Shown here in pieces: positions 21,659 through 34,282 of a stretch of DNA of 64,000 nucleotides. This DNA is from Moringa oleifera (Eukaryota > Streptophyta > Magnoliopsida > Brassicales > Moringaceae): assembly GCA_021397835.1 (NCBI GenBank), contig JAJFZO010000550.1, forward strand, positions 630,001 to 694,000, in the 5' to 3' direction. Under the pieces are notes generated by a model. That model saw only the letters and a list, made by a program, of their open reading frames with translations, searched no databases and was not told where the DNA came from. Within the stretch, counting starts at the first letter, position 1. Every line of letters starts with the position of its first letter. A program made the translations under genes and the position numbers.

Positions 21659-22218
21659 CCTACTACAGTAGTGACAGATGACGGAGAATTGTGGTTCGAT
21701 TCTGGAGAGGGAGCCCGAGAAATGGCTACCACATCCAAGGAAGGCAGCAGGTGCGCAAATTACCCAATCCTGACACAGGGAGATAGTGACAATAAAAATA
21801 ATACCGAGCTCTTCAGGTCCAGTAATTGGAAGGAGTACAATCTAAATCCCTTAACGAGGATCCATTGGAGGGCAAGTCTGGTGCCAACACCAGCGGTAAT
21901 TCTAGCTCTAATAGCGTATATTTAAGTTGTTGCAATTAAAAACCTCCTAGTTAGACCTTGGGATGGGTCAGCCAGTTCACCTACGGTGTGCACCGGTTGG
22001 CTCGTCCTTACTGTCGGCGATGCGCTCCTGGCCTTAATTGGCCGGGTCGTGCCTCCGGCACTGTTACTTTGAAGAAATTAGAGTGCTCAAAGTAAGCCTA
22101 TGCTCTGAATACATTAGCATTGGATAACATCATAGGATTTCAATCTTATTCCATTGGCCTTCGGGATCGGAGTAATGATTAACAGGGATAGTCGTGGACA
22201 TTCGTATTTCATAGTCAA

Positions 22219-22254
<36 letters not shown>

Positions 22255-22257
22255 TCA

Positions 22258-22302
<45 letters not shown>

Positions 22303-22431
22303 AGGGCTCGAAGATGATCAGATACCGTCCTAGTCTTAACCATAAACGATGCCGACCAGGGATTAGTGGATGTTTCTATTAGGACTCCGCTGGTACCTTA
22401 TGAGAAATCAAAGTCTTTTGGCTCCGGGGGA

Positions 22432-22467
<36 letters not shown>

Positions 22468-23041
22468 AGAAGGCACCACCAAGAGTGGATCCTGCAGCTT
22501 AATTTGACTCAAAACGGGGAAACTTACCTGATCCAGACATAGTAAGGATTGACAAACTGAGAGCTCTTTCTTGATTCTATGGGTGGTGGTGCATGGTCGT
22601 TCTTAGTTGGTGGAGCGATTTGTCTGGTTAATTCCATTAACGAACGAGACCTCAGCCTACTAACTATCTACATGGAGGTGACCCTTCACGGTCAGCTTCT
22701 CAGAAGGACTATGGCCGCTTAGGCCAAGGAAGTTTGAGGTAATAACAGGTTTGTGATGCCCTTAGATGTTCTGGACCATACGCGCACTACACTGATGTAT
22801 TCAACGAGTTTATAGCCTTGGCCGACAGGGCTGGATAATCTTTGAAATTTCATCGTGATGGGGACAGATCATTGCAATTATTGGTCTTCAACGAGGAATT
22901 CGTAGTAAACGTAAGTCATCAGCTCACGTTGACTACATCCCTACCTTTTGTGCACATCGCCCGTTGCTCCTACTGATTGAATGATCTAGTGAAATGTTCG
23001 GATCGCAGTGATGTGGGCGATTCACCGCTCGCGACATCACA

Positions 23042-23090
<49 letters not shown>

Positions 23091-23123
23091 CTTTTCGTAG
23101 GTGAACCTGTGGAAGGATCATTG
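21659..23123 (+). pseudogene. 18S rRNA 3' part, downstream of retrotransposon copy 2
   Basis: It resumes at the duplicated CCTAC and continues without large gaps to GGAAGGATCATTG at 23123. The universal stretches around AACTTAAAGGAATTGACAG (22450) and GTGAACCTGTGGAAGG are recognisable, but with changes such as GTAACAAGCTTTTCGTAGG for the usual AAGGTTTCCGTAGG. It is the most complete 18S in the window; the inserted element makes it a pseudogene. Confidence 0.94.
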
Positions 23124-23274
23124 TTAAAAACTTGCTCAGCGAAACAACCCGTGAACACGTTGTAAACATACCGGCGGGGCGGAGGTCTCTCAAGCCCCTT
23201 GTCCCACCTCGCATGGCAACAACAAAATCCTTAGTGCGGGATGCACCAAGGAACTCGAATGAAAAAGCATGCCC
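23124..23274 (+). other. ITS1 remnant fused to 25S
   Basis: It matches the start of ITS1 at 9746-9945, including the CACCAAGGAACTCG hairpin motif near 23245, and stops at GCATGCCC. The next bases are 25S. The rest of ITS1, all of 5.8S and ITS2 and the first 140 or so nt of 25S are gone. Confidence 0.87.
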
Positions 23275-25206
23275 AAATTGTAGTATGGAGAAGCATCCTC
23301 AGCAACAGACCGGGGCCCAAGTCCCCTGGAAAAGGGCGCCGGAGAGGGTGAGAGCCCTGTCTCACCCGAACCCTGTCACACCATAAGGCACTGTGGACAA
23401 GTTGAGTTGTTTGGGAATGCAGCCCTTATAGGGGGAGAGTCAAATAGTGCTTGAAATCATCGGGAGGGAAATGGATGGGGGCCGACAATGCACCTCGATC
23501 GGATGTGGAACGACCACGAGCCGATCCACCAGTCGACTTAGGGTGCTGATTGACGTGGATTGCGACAGTGGCCCAAGCCCGAGCCTTTAATACGCTCGTG
23601 GAGACGTCATCGCCGAGATCGTGGCTTCGGCACCTACGCACTTTCGACATCAGCCAGTGGGCTCCCAATTTGATCCATCTTGAAACACGAACAAAGGACT
23701 CTGACATGCATGCGAGTCAATGGGCGAGTAAACCCATAAGGCGCAAGGAAGCTGATTGGCGGGATCCCTCGCGGGTGCACCATCGACTGATCTCGATCTT
23801 TTGAGAAGGGTTTGAGTGCAAGCATGCATGTCAGGACTCGAAAGATGGTGAACTATGCCTGAGCGGGGTGAAGCCAGAGGAAACTCTAGTGGAGGCCCGT
23901 AGCGATACTGACGTGCAAATCGTTCGTCTAATTTGGGTATAGGGGCGAAAGACTCATTGAACCATCTAGTAGCTAGTTCCCTCTGAAGTTTCCCTCAGGA
24001 TAGCTAGAGCTCAGATGCGAGTTCTATTAGGGTAAGCCAATGATTAGAGGCATCGGGGGCACAATGCCCTCGACCTATTTTCAAACTTTAAATAGGTAAT
24101 ATGGGGCGGCTGCTTCATTGAGCCGTCCCACAGATTGAGAGCTCCAAGTGGGCCATTTTTGGTAAGCAAAATTGGCGATGCGGGATGAACCAGAAGCTAG
24201 GTTACGATGCCAAACTGCGCACTAACCTAGAACCCACAAAGGGTGTTGGTCGATTAAGATAGTAGGACGATAGTCATGGAAGTCGAAATCCGCTAAAGAG
24301 TGTGTAACAACTCACCTGTTGAATCAACTAGCCCCAAAAATGAATGGCGCTAAAGCACGCGACCTATACTTGGTCGTTGGGGCAAAGGCCAAGCCCTAAT
24401 GAGTAGGAGGGCGTGGTGATCACTGTAAAACTCAAGGCACGAGCCCGGACGGAGCGACCATAAGTGCAGATCTTGGTGGTAGTAGCAAATATTCAAATGA
24501 GAACTTTGAAGGCCAAAGAAGGGAAAGGTTCCATGTGAACGGCACTTGCACGTGGGTTAGTCGATCCTCAGAGATGAGGGAAGCTCGTCGGATAGTGCCT
24601 CAGCGTGAGCTTCGAAAGGGGATCTGGTCAAAATTTCAAAACCGGGATGTGGCGGCTGACGGTAACGTTGGGGAGTCCGGATACGTCGATGAGAGCCCTA
24701 GAAAGAGTTATCTTTTTTGTTTAACAGCCTAGCCACCCTGGAAACGGCTCAGCTGGAGGTAGGGTCTAGTGGCTGGAAGAGCACCGCACATCGCATGGTG
24801 TTTCATGCACCCCTGGCAGCCCTTGAAAATTCGGAGGATCGAGTGCCTCCCACGCCCAGTCGTACTCATAACCGCTTCAGGTCCCCAAGGTGAAGAGCCT
24901 CTGGTCGATGGAACAATGTAGGCAAGGGAAGTCGACAAAATGGAACCGTAACGTCAGGAAAAGGATTAGCTCTGAGGGCTAGGCATAGGGGTCTCAGTCC
25001 CAAACCCGTCGGCTGTCAGTGGATGGCTCGAGCTGCTCCCACGATGAGAGTGGGTCGCCACGTGCCGGCCAGGGGACGGACTGGGAACGATTCCTTCGGG
25101 GGCCTTCCCCGGGTGTCGAATAGCTAACTCAGAACTAGTACGGATAAGGGGCATCTGACTGTTTAATTAAAACAAAGCATTGCGATGGTCCTTGCGGATG
25201 CTAACG

Positions 25207-25238
<32 letters not shown>

Positions 25239-25366
25239 GAGTGAAGAAATTCAACCAAGCGCAAGTAAATGGCGGGAGTAACTATGACTCTTTTAAGGTA
25301 GCCAAATGCCTCATCATCTAATTAGTGACGCGCATGAATCAATTAACGAGATTCCCACTGTCCCTG

Positions 25367-25398
<32 letters not shown>

Positions 25399-26199
25399 TG
25401 GGCTTGGCAGAATCAGCGGGGAAAGAAGACCCGTTGAGTTTCACTCTAGTCTGACTTTGTGAAATGACTTGAGGGGTGTAGGATAAGTGGGAGCCGAAAA
25501 CGAAGAAAGTGAAATACCACTACTTTTAACGTTATTTTACTTATTTCGTGAATTAGAGGCGGGGCGTCGCCCCTCTTTTTGGACCCAAGGTCGGCTTCGA
25601 CCAGCTAATCCGGGCGAAAGACATTGTCAGGTGGGGAGTTTGGTTGTGGCAGCCAAGCGTTCATGGGGACGTTGCTTTTTGATCCTTCGATGTCAACTCT
25701 TTCTTTCATTGTGAAGCAGAATTCACCAAGTGTTGGATTATTCACCCACTAATAAGGAACGTGAGCTGGGTTTAGACCGTCATGAGATAGGTTAGTTTTA
25801 CCCGACTGATACCCACGTCGCAATAGTAATTCAACCTAGTATGAGAGGAACCGTTGATTCGCACAATTAGTCATCGCGTTTGGTTGAAAACCCAGCGGCG
25901 CGAAGCTACCTTGCATTGGATTATGATAGAACACCTCTAAGTCAAAATCCAAGCTAGAAGCTATGCATGCACCCATTGCCCGATTACCGATCTACAGTAG
26001 GGGCTTCTCAGTCCCTAAAGGCACGTGTCGCTGGCCAAGCCCGCGCGGTGGAGGAGCCTCGTAGGCTGCCTTGAAGTATGATTCCTACCGAGCGACTGGG
26101 TAGAATTATTTGCAGATGACTTAAATATGCGATGAGGTATTGGATCGTGGTAGAGTGGCCTTGCTGCCACGATCCACTAAGATTCAGTCCTTTGTCGCT
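23275..26199 (+). pseudogene. 25S rRNA with 5' and internal deletions
   Basis: About 2925 nt. Compared with 10365-13722 it lacks roughly the first 140 nt, about 95 nt near 23436 and about 210 nt near 25642. The third gap removes the segment with ACAGGGATAACTGG, part of the peptidyl transferase core, so this copy cannot make a working ribosome. The end, at CACGATCCACTAAGATTCAG and the bases after it, is normal. Confidence 0.93.
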
Positions 26200-26459
26200 T
26201 CGATTCGTCCCGCCTCCCCTCTTGAACCCCTACAACAATTGTCCCTCTTTTTTCGACAATCGATGCCCTGAGGTCTAAAATCGTCCCCCAAGATAATGAC
26301 CTGGAAAAAGAAGAAAGTCCTTTGGGCTTGTAGAGAATGAGAAACACAAGGGAAAAACACTTGGAGACATATCAAGAAGCATTGGGGAACCAAGTGTTAC
26401 TCCAATAAAAAAAAAATATATCTAACAGAAACTAGTCCCTCGATGTTGTCCCTTGGTAA
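26200..26459 (+). other. 3' external transcribed spacer and start of IGS
   Basis: It matches 13723-13979 and 62540-62785. It includes GGGCTTGTAGAGAATGAGAA at 26324, part of which recurs at the odd joint at 34135. An A-rich run at 26405 precedes the subrepeats. Confidence 0.75.
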
Positions 26460-29400
26460 AGTACTGCCTAGTGAGCGAGCTAGGGAAGCCGCGTCACACG
26501 GACACTGGGCATGGGAGGCATGGCTCAACAGCCCCCAGTAGGCACGGCATGGACAGCTTGCCCAATGTGCGGAAGCAGTGGGCGCGCCAGTCAGGCCATT
26601 AGCGCCCATCGCTTGCCAGCCCCCTCGTCCTGCCCCTCGACATAGTGCCTAGCGAGCAAGCCAAGGGAATCGCGTCACATGGACACTGGGCACGGGAGGC
26701 ATGCCACAGCAGTCCCCAGTAGGCATGGCATGGGTAGCTTGCCCAGCGTGCGACAACGGTGGGCACGCCAGCCAGGCGACGGGCTGCCATCACGAGGTAG
26801 CCCCTCGTCCTTACCCCTCGACATAGTGCCCAGCGAGCGAGCCAGGGGTGTCGCGTCGCACAGACCCTTGTCCCCGAAGGCACGCCTCGGCGGGCCCCAC
26901 TAGGCATGGCATGGGCTGCCTGCCCAGGTTGCGGCAGCGGTGGGCGCACATCATGAGCCAGCCCTCTTGTCACTACCCCTCGACATAGTGCCCAGCGAGC
27001 CAGGGGGTCCACATCGCACGGACACTGGGCACGGGAGGCATGCCTCGACAATCCCTAGTATGCATTGCATGGGCTGCTTGCCCAGCGTGCGACAAGGGTG
27101 AGCGCACTAGCCAAGTCATGGGCGCCCATCGCGAGCCGTCCCACTTGTGCCTGTCCCTCGACATAGTGCCCAACGAGTGAGCCATGGGAGCCGCGTCGCA
27201 CGCACCCTGGGCATGGGAGCCATGCCTCGGCAGCCCCCAGCAGGCATCGCATGGGCTTCTTGCCAAGCGTGCGACAGCGGTGGGTGCGCCAGCGAGGCCA
27301 CAGGCACCCATCGCGAGCCAGCCCCCTGGTCCCTGCCCCTTTGCATAGCACCCAGCGAACGAGCCAAGGTAGCCGGGTCGCACAGACCTCGAGCAAGGGA
27401 GGCATGCCTCGGCTACCCCCAGCAGGCACGACATGGGCTGCTTGCCCAGCGTCCGGCAGCGGTGGGCACGAGAGGCATGCCACAGGCGCCCATCATGCGC
27501 CAACCCTTCGACAGAGTGCCCAGTGAGCGAGCCAAGGAAGCCACGTTGCATGGACCCTGGGCACGGAAGGGACGCCTTTGCAGCCCCCAGCAAGCACTGC
27601 ATGGGCTGCTTTCTTAGCGTACGGCAGCGGTGGGCGTGCTAGCCAGGCCACGGGCGCCCATCGTGAGCCAGCCCCTCGACATAGTAACCAGCGAGCGAGC
27701 CACAGGAGCCACGTTGCACGGACCCTGGGCACGGGAGGCACGCCACGGCAGCCCCCAATAGGCATGGCATGGGCTGCATGCCCAGCGTGCGGCAGCGGTG
27801 GGCAACGCCAGCCAAGCCACGGGTGCCCATCGCGAGCCAGCCCCTCGACATAGTAACCATCGGGCGAGCCAGGGGATCCGCTTCGCATGGACCCTCAGAA
27901 CAGGAGGCATGCCTCGGCAACCCCCAACAGGCACGGCATGGGCTGCTTGCCCAGCTTGCGACAGTAGTGGGCGTGCCAGCCAGGCCACAGGCGCCTATCT
28001 CAAGCCAGCCCCTTTGCCTCAGCCCCTCGACATAGTGCCCAGCGAGCGAGCTAGGGGAGCCGCGTCGTACAGACCCTGGGCACCAGATGCATGCCTCGGC
28101 TGCCCCAAGCAGGCACTGCATGGGCTGCTTGCCCAACGTGCGACAATTGAGGTCACGCCACCTAGGCCACGAGCACCCATCGCGAGCCAACCCTCTCGGC
28201 CCAGAACCTCGACATTGTGCCCAGCAACTGAGCCAGGGGAGACGCGTCGCAAGAACCTTTGGCACGGGAGGCATGCCTCGACAGCCCCCAGTAGGCATGG
28301 CATGGGCCAATTGCCCAGCGTGCAGCAGCTGTGCGTGTGCCAGCCAGGCCAGTGGCGCCCATCGAGAGCCAGCTCCCTCATCCCCGACCCTCGACATAAT
28401 GCCCAGCGAGTGAGCCAGGGGAGCTGCATCGCACAGACATTGGGCATGGGAGGCATGCCCCGGCAGCCCCCAACAGGCATGACATGGGCTCCTTGCCCAG
28501 CGTGCTGCAGCGGTGGAAGCGCCAGCCAGGTCATGAGCGCCCATCGCAAGCCAGCCCCCTCGTCCTTACCCTTTGACATGGTGCCCAGCGAGTGAGCTAG
28601 GGAAGTCGCGTTGCACGGACCTTGGGCACGGGAGGCATGCCTCGGCAGCCCCCAACAGGTACGGCATGGGCTGCTTGCCTGGCTTGCGACAGTAGTGGGC
28701 GTGCCAGCCAGGCCACGGGCGCCTATCTTGAGCCAGCCCACTCTCCCCTACCCCTCGACATAGTGCCGAGCGAGCGAGCTAGGGGAGCCGCGTCGTACAG
28801 ACCCTGGGCACCAGATGCATGCCTCGGCTGCCCCAAGCAGGAACTGCATGGGCTGCTTGCCCAACGTGTGGTAGCAGTGGGCACACCAGCCAAGCCACGG
28901 GCGCCCATCACGCACCAACTCCTCGACATAGTGCCCAGTGAGCAAGCCAGGGGAGCCATGTCACATGGACCCTAGGCACGGAAGGCATGCGTCGGTAGCC
29001 CCCAGCAAGCACGGCATGGGCTGCTTTCCCAGAGTGCGGCTGCGGTGGGCGCGCCAGACAGGCCACGGATGCTTATCGCGAGCCAACCCCTTGACATTGT
29101 AACCGTTGAGTGAGCCAACGAAGCCGTGTCGCATGGACCCTGGGAGTGGGACGCAAGCCTCAATAGCCCCTAGCCAGCACGGCATGGGCTGCTTGCCCAG
29201 CTTACAACATCGGTGGGCGCGCTAGCCAGGCCACGAGCTCCCATCATGAGCTAGCCCCCTTGCCCCTGCCCCTCGACATAATGCCCAGCCAGCGAGCCAG
29301 GGGTGCCGCATCACACAAACTTTGGTCACCGGAGGCACGCCTCGGTGACCCCCAACAGGTATGGCATGGGCTGCTTGCCCAGCTTGAGGCAGCGGTGGGC

Positions 29401-31255
29401 GCGCCAGCCAGGCCACGGGTACCAATCGTGAGCAAGCCCTCTCGTCACTGCCACTAGACATAGTGCCCAATGAGCGAGCCAAGGGAGCCACATCGCACGG
29501 ACCCTGAGCACGGGATGCACACTTTGGCAGCCCCTGCCGGCACGGCATGGGCTGCTTTCCCAACGTGCGGCAACTGTGGTCACGCCACCTAGGCCACGAG
29601 CGCCCATCACGAGCCAAACCTCTCAGTCTAGAACCTCGACATTGTGCCCAGCAACTGAGCCAAGGGAGACGCGTCGCAAGAACCTTTGGCATTGGAGGCA
29701 TGCCTCGGCAGCCCCCAGCAGGCATGGCATGGGTCAATTGCCCAGCGTGCGGCAGCTGTGCGCGTGCCAGCAAGGCTAATGGCGCCCATCGAGAGCCAGC
29801 TCCCTCATCCCCGACCCTCGACATAATGCCCAGCGAGTGAGCCAGGGGAGCTGCATCGCACAGACACTGGGCATGGGAGGCATGCCCCGGCAGCCCCCAA
29901 CAAGCACGGCATGGGCTCCTTGCCCAGTGTGCGGCAGCGGTGGAAGCACCAGCTAGGTCACGAGCACCCATCGCAAGCCAGCCCCCTCGTCCTTACCCTT
30001 TGACATGGTGCCCAGCGAGTGAGCTAGTGAAGTCGCGTTGCACGGACCCTGGGCACGTGAGGCATGCCTCGGCAGCCCCCAATAGGCACGGCATGGGCTG
30101 CTTGCCCAGCTTTAGGTAGAAGTGGGCGCGCCAACCAGGCCATAGGCGCCTATCGTGAGCAAGCCCCCTTTTCACTGCCACTCAACATAGTGCCCAACGA
30201 GCGAGCCAGGGGAGCCGCGTCGCACGGATCCTGGGCATGGGATGCATGCTTTGGTAGCCCCTAGCAGGCATCGCATGGGCTGCTTGCCCAGCATGCGGTA
30301 GCTGTGGTCAGGCCAGCCAGGCCAAGAACGCGCATCGCGAGCCAACCCTCTCGTCCTAGAACCTCGACATTGTGCCAAGCAACCAAGTTAGGGGAGACGC
30401 GTCGCATGGACCTTGGGTACGGGATGCATGCCTCGGCAACCCCCAGTAGGCATGGCATGGGCTAAGTGCCCAGCGTACAGCAGCTGTGGGCATGCCAACC
30501 AGGCCAGTGGCGCCCATCACAAGCTAGGCCCCTCGTCCCCAACCCTTGATGTAGTGCCCAGCAAGTGAGCCAGGGGAGCCACATCGCACAGACACTAGGC
30601 ATTAGAGGCACCCCCAACAGGCACGGCATGGGCTGCTTGCCCAGTGTGCGGCAGCGGTGTGCACGCCAGCCAGGTCATGAGTGCCTATCGCAAGCCAACC
30701 CCCTCATCCCTGCCCTTTGACATGGTGCCCAGCCAGTGAGCTAAGGAAGCCGCGTTGCACAGAGCCTAGGCATGGGAGGCATGCCTCGGCAGCCCCTAGC
30801 AGGCACGGCATGTGCTGCTTGCCTAGCGTGCGGCAGTGTTGGAAGCGTCAGCTAGGTCACGAGCGCCCATCCGCAAGCCAGCCCCCTCGTCCCTACCCTT
30901 TGACATGGTGCCCAGCGAGTGAGCTATAGGAGCCGCGTCGCATGGACCCTAGGCATGGGAGGCATGCCTTAACAGCCCCCAGTAGGCACGGCAAGGGCAA
31001 CTTGCCCAGCGTACGACAGTGGTGGGCGTGCCAGCCAGGCCACAATCGCCCATTGCGAGCCAGCCCCTCATCCCTGCCCATCAACATGGTGCCGAGCAAG
31101 CGAGCCATGGGAACCGCATCGCCCGGACCCTGGGTATGGGAGACATGCCTCGGCAGCCCCTAGCAGGCACGGCATGGACTGCTTGCCCAGCGTGCGACAG
31201 CGGTGGGCGCGCCAGCCACCTTGTCCTTGCCCTCGACATAGTGCCCAACGTGTGA
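26460..31255 (+). repeat. Spacer subrepeat block A, about 27 copies of 182 bp
   Basis: GC-rich tandem units with the core CTCGACATAGTGCCCAGCGA recurring about every 182 bp (shorter, about 160 bp, in places). Units are diverged. Longer-range copying is visible: 27930-28140 recurs 728 bp later, and 28151-28650 recurs 1427 bp later. Open frames crossing units in both directions arise because stop codons are rare in this sequence; none shows protein-like conservation. Confidence 0.92.
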
Positions 31256-32125
31256 GCCAACGATGCCACAGCAGTCCCCAACCAGCACGGCGCCTGCCTT
31301 GCCAGGGGCGCCCCACATGAGCCAACCGTGAGCATGCTGAGAGGCTCGGCATGTGCTGTGGCCATTTATTTCATGGGCATGCTGGGCTTGGCCGTGTCCC
31401 TTGGCTGTGATGGACCCTAGGGGTAGCCATGGAGTGGCTGGAGGTTCGCTGGACAGGGCAGCCAGCATGCACCCCTGGGCCAGTCAGAGGCATAGCTACC
31501 CCAGCCAACTAGCCATAATGCCCAGTTGTGAAATTGGTGTGAATTGATGGTCTTTTCATCATAGAATTTGTCTCGAAATGACTCAAATAAATCATGTAAT
31601 TCATGAGGAGTCTGCCCTGACGTTTGGGATCATTTCGACTCACAAGCTATTTTTGACGATTTTTTCAATTTTTGGCTGTAAAAAATTGATTAAAAAAAAT
31701 TTTGCGCCTAAAAAATTTTAAAATCTTTTCTGGTGGTAGATATGATTGTTCTCGATTTATGTACAAAATTTCAGTTCAAAATTCCAGGTAAATAACTTTT
31801 TAGACCCATTTTGACGGCTCAGACATATTGATGTTTCCTCCGACTGGAATGAAATTTCATTTAAGACACCTTAGGGGGGAGGTGGTCAGCCAAATTGCTG
31901 GGTGCCGATGGGCCATGTGTGCTCCCCCCTGCCCATCCCACATGGGCAGGCACTGGGCTTGGGGAACCCAGCGCTCATGGCGGTGGTGCGTGGCTATGGC
32001 GGCCACTACCGCTGGCAGGCAAGCGGCTGGCGACGTTGGTCGAAGAGTGTGGGATGCCCAATCAGTAGCCAACGGAGTGGAAAAAACATGGGAAATGAAA
32101 TCCACTAAATTATGGGCAACAAAAC
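31256..32125 (+). other. Intergenic spacer, unique part
   Basis: Same order as 14416-15235: a GC-rich part, then an AT-rich part with TTTTTTCAATTTTTGGCTGT at 31658, then the lead-in to the 327-bp repeats. No gene. Confidence 0.85.
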
Positions 32126-33065
32126 AAGAAAAATCATGGGATAATGAGCTGGGATATGGCTAGACAAGCTAGACGGTGTGGGCGGTGAAGCTAACGATGT
32201 TGCAGGCTACATGAGGGCCAAATCATTGGGCGGATTTTGAGCATGCGAAGTGCTTCGTCGCAAGCCCTCAAGGCGGCGGATGCGGGGTTGGATCCCGGCG
32301 CTCAGGCTTGCCTAAACGGACTCGTTGTGCAGCACGATTGACGACACGATAGTCGACTGTTAGCATTGAGTGAGCCACATGGCCAACCTAAGCACCGCGA
32401 GACACCCTTGCTGCCAAGGCCTCATTGGTGGGAAAAACTTGGGAAATGAAATCCACTAAATCATGGGATAATGAGTTGGGATGTGGCTAGACAAGCTTTA
32501 TGGTATGGGCAGTGAAGCTAATGATGATGCATGCTATGCGAGGGCCAAATCGCTAGGGGGATTTCGAGCATGCGGAGTGCTTTGTCATAGGCCTTCGAGG
32601 CGACAGACACATGGTTGGATCCCGATGCTCAAGCTTCCCTAGACGGACTCGTTGCACAGCGTGATCGATGACACGATCGTCGATCGTTAGCATCAAGCAA
32701 GCCACACGGCCAGCTTGGGCACGACATGACACCTCTGTTGCCAAGGCCTCATCGATGGGAAAAACGTGGGAAACAAAATCTGCTAAATCGTGGGATAATG
32801 AGCTGGGATGTGGCTAAACAAGTACGACGGTGTGGGCGACAAAGCAAATGGTGATGCATGCTACGCGAGGGCCAAATCATTAGGGGGATTTTGAGCATGC
32901 GGAGTGCTTCATTGCAGGCCCTCGAGGCGACGGATTCGGGGTTGGATCCTAATGCTCAGGCTTCCTGAGCCAGACTCGTTGTGCAGTGCGGTTGATGACA
33001 AGATCGTTGGTCGTTAGCATCGAACGAGCCACATGGCCAGCCTGGGCACTGTGTGACGCCCTTGC
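32126..33065 (+). repeat. Spacer 327-bp repeats, three copies
   Basis: The marker GGGATAATGAG (GAGT in unit 2) lies at 32138, 32465 and 32792, a 327-bp period. Same family and position as 15236-16191. Confidence 0.88.
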
Positions 33066-33708
33066 TGCCAAGGCCTCATTGGTGGTCCCTTGGCATCGAA
33101 GAATTGTCCCTCGCTATCGAAACAATTTTGCGCTTAGCAGCTTGGGTGCGATGGCACTCAACGACTTGCATGATCGATAGGCCTTTCGTTCATCGGCTTG
33201 CAGTTTGTTTGGTGCTGTTGCTGCCTATTTGTACATGCGGCGTGTGAGTGGTGATCTACTCGTGCGCGTTGGCAGGCTCCATGCTCCCACAACAAACTGT
33301 CGGTTAGCACATCGCTTCAAGCTCAACCCCGAGCCATACATTGGCTTTTCGTGGGTGACATCGAGGCCTTGTGTCGTGTGCCTTCATAAATGAAATTTGA
33401 TGATTTGAGTTGACTGTCTTTGCACCATGTCTCTCGTGGGCATGGGTGGAAACCTCTGTTGGGCCTCGTGCTCTAAGCGCGGCTTGCTTTGGCATGTGGC
33501 TTCTTTGGCACACAGGCACTCGATCATCCCCTCGGGTGCGAAAAGTGTTGCGACAGGAGTGGCCTCGGCCTCTGCCTGTCCAAGCGAAAGCATTTATCCC
33601 ACATCCCATCAAATTTGAACGACAATCGCGACAGCTTTGGCCTCAGTGAGCCTTGCAGCACGCTTCGGTCCTAGTTGGCACGGTGTCTTGAAAGATACTA
33701 CCTGGTTC
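33066..33708 (+). other. 5' external transcribed spacer
   Basis: It matches 16192-16812 through to the 18S start. No gene. Confidence 0.85.
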
Positions 33709-34043
33709 ATCTTGCTAGTAGTCATATGCTTGTCTCAAAGATTAAGCCATGCATGTCTAAGTATGAGCTAATTCAGAGTGTGAAACTGCGAATGGCTCAT
33801 TAAATCAGTTATACTTTGTTTGGTGGCACCTACTACTCGGATAACCGTAGTAATTCTAGAGCTAATACGTGCAACAAACCTCGACTTTTGGAAGGTGCGC
33901 TTTTATTAGATAAAAGGTCGACACGGGCTTCGCCTTTTGCTATGATGATTCATGATAACTCGACGGATCGCAAGGCCATCATGCCGGCGACGCATCATTC
34001 AAATTTCTGCCTATTAACTTTCGACGGTAGGATAGTTGCCTAC
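33709..34043 (+). pseudogene. 18S rRNA 5' part ending at the common insertion site
   Basis: It begins TACCTGGTTCATCTTGCTAG and ends in CCTAC at 34039-34043, the same nucleotide at which the other 18S copies are broken. The LTR stub follows. The remaining roughly 1460 nt of 18S are absent. Confidence 0.93.
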
Positions 34044-34134
34044 TGTCAGACCCTTGAATCTGAGTACCAAGGCATAGGCATGGTGAGTCTTGCTTCATGC
34101 CCGGACCTATAAGTGTGGAGGACCACGCTAGTAA
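34044..34134 (+). mobile_element. 91-bp LTR stub
   Basis: Starts TGTCAGACCCTTGAATCTGA exactly at the common 18S site and matches the first 91 bases of the other LTRs up to CACGCTAGTAAG. It is then joined, through a shared AAG, to 3' ETS sequence. It shows that this unit also once carried the retrotransposon. Confidence 0.92.
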
Positions 34135-34282
34135 GTCCTTTGGGCTTGTAGAGAATGAGAAACACAAGGGAAAAACACTTGGAAACATATCAAAAAGCAC
34201 TGGGGAACCAAATGTAACGCCAATAAAAAATATATATATATCTAACAGAAACTTGTCCCTCGATGCTGTCCCTCGGTAAAGT
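34135..34282 (+). other. 3' ETS fragment joined to the LTR stub
   Basis: GTCCTTTGGGCTTGTAGAGA onward matches 26315-26459, the region after 25S. One deletion of roughly 13 kb in a normal unit with an element would explain the missing element, 18S, ITS, 5.8S and 25S. Confidence 0.87.

Noticed and set aside
27639..28544. Overlapping 200-300 codon open frames on both strands of blocks A and C
   Set aside because: They are by-products of the same repeat composition, with no start-site context, no recognisable domain and no frame conservation between units.
26460..31255. CRISPR-like or satellite centromere array
   Set aside because: There are no unique spacers between short repeats, the unit is the known-position rDNA spacer repeat next to 3' ETS, and the host is a plant.
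34225..34250. TATATATATATC run before the subrepeats as a Pol I promoter
   Set aside because: It lies shortly after the 25S end, far from the ETS, and lacks the G run of the plant TATATAAGGG start. A termination or spacer role is more likely, so it was not listed as a promoter.
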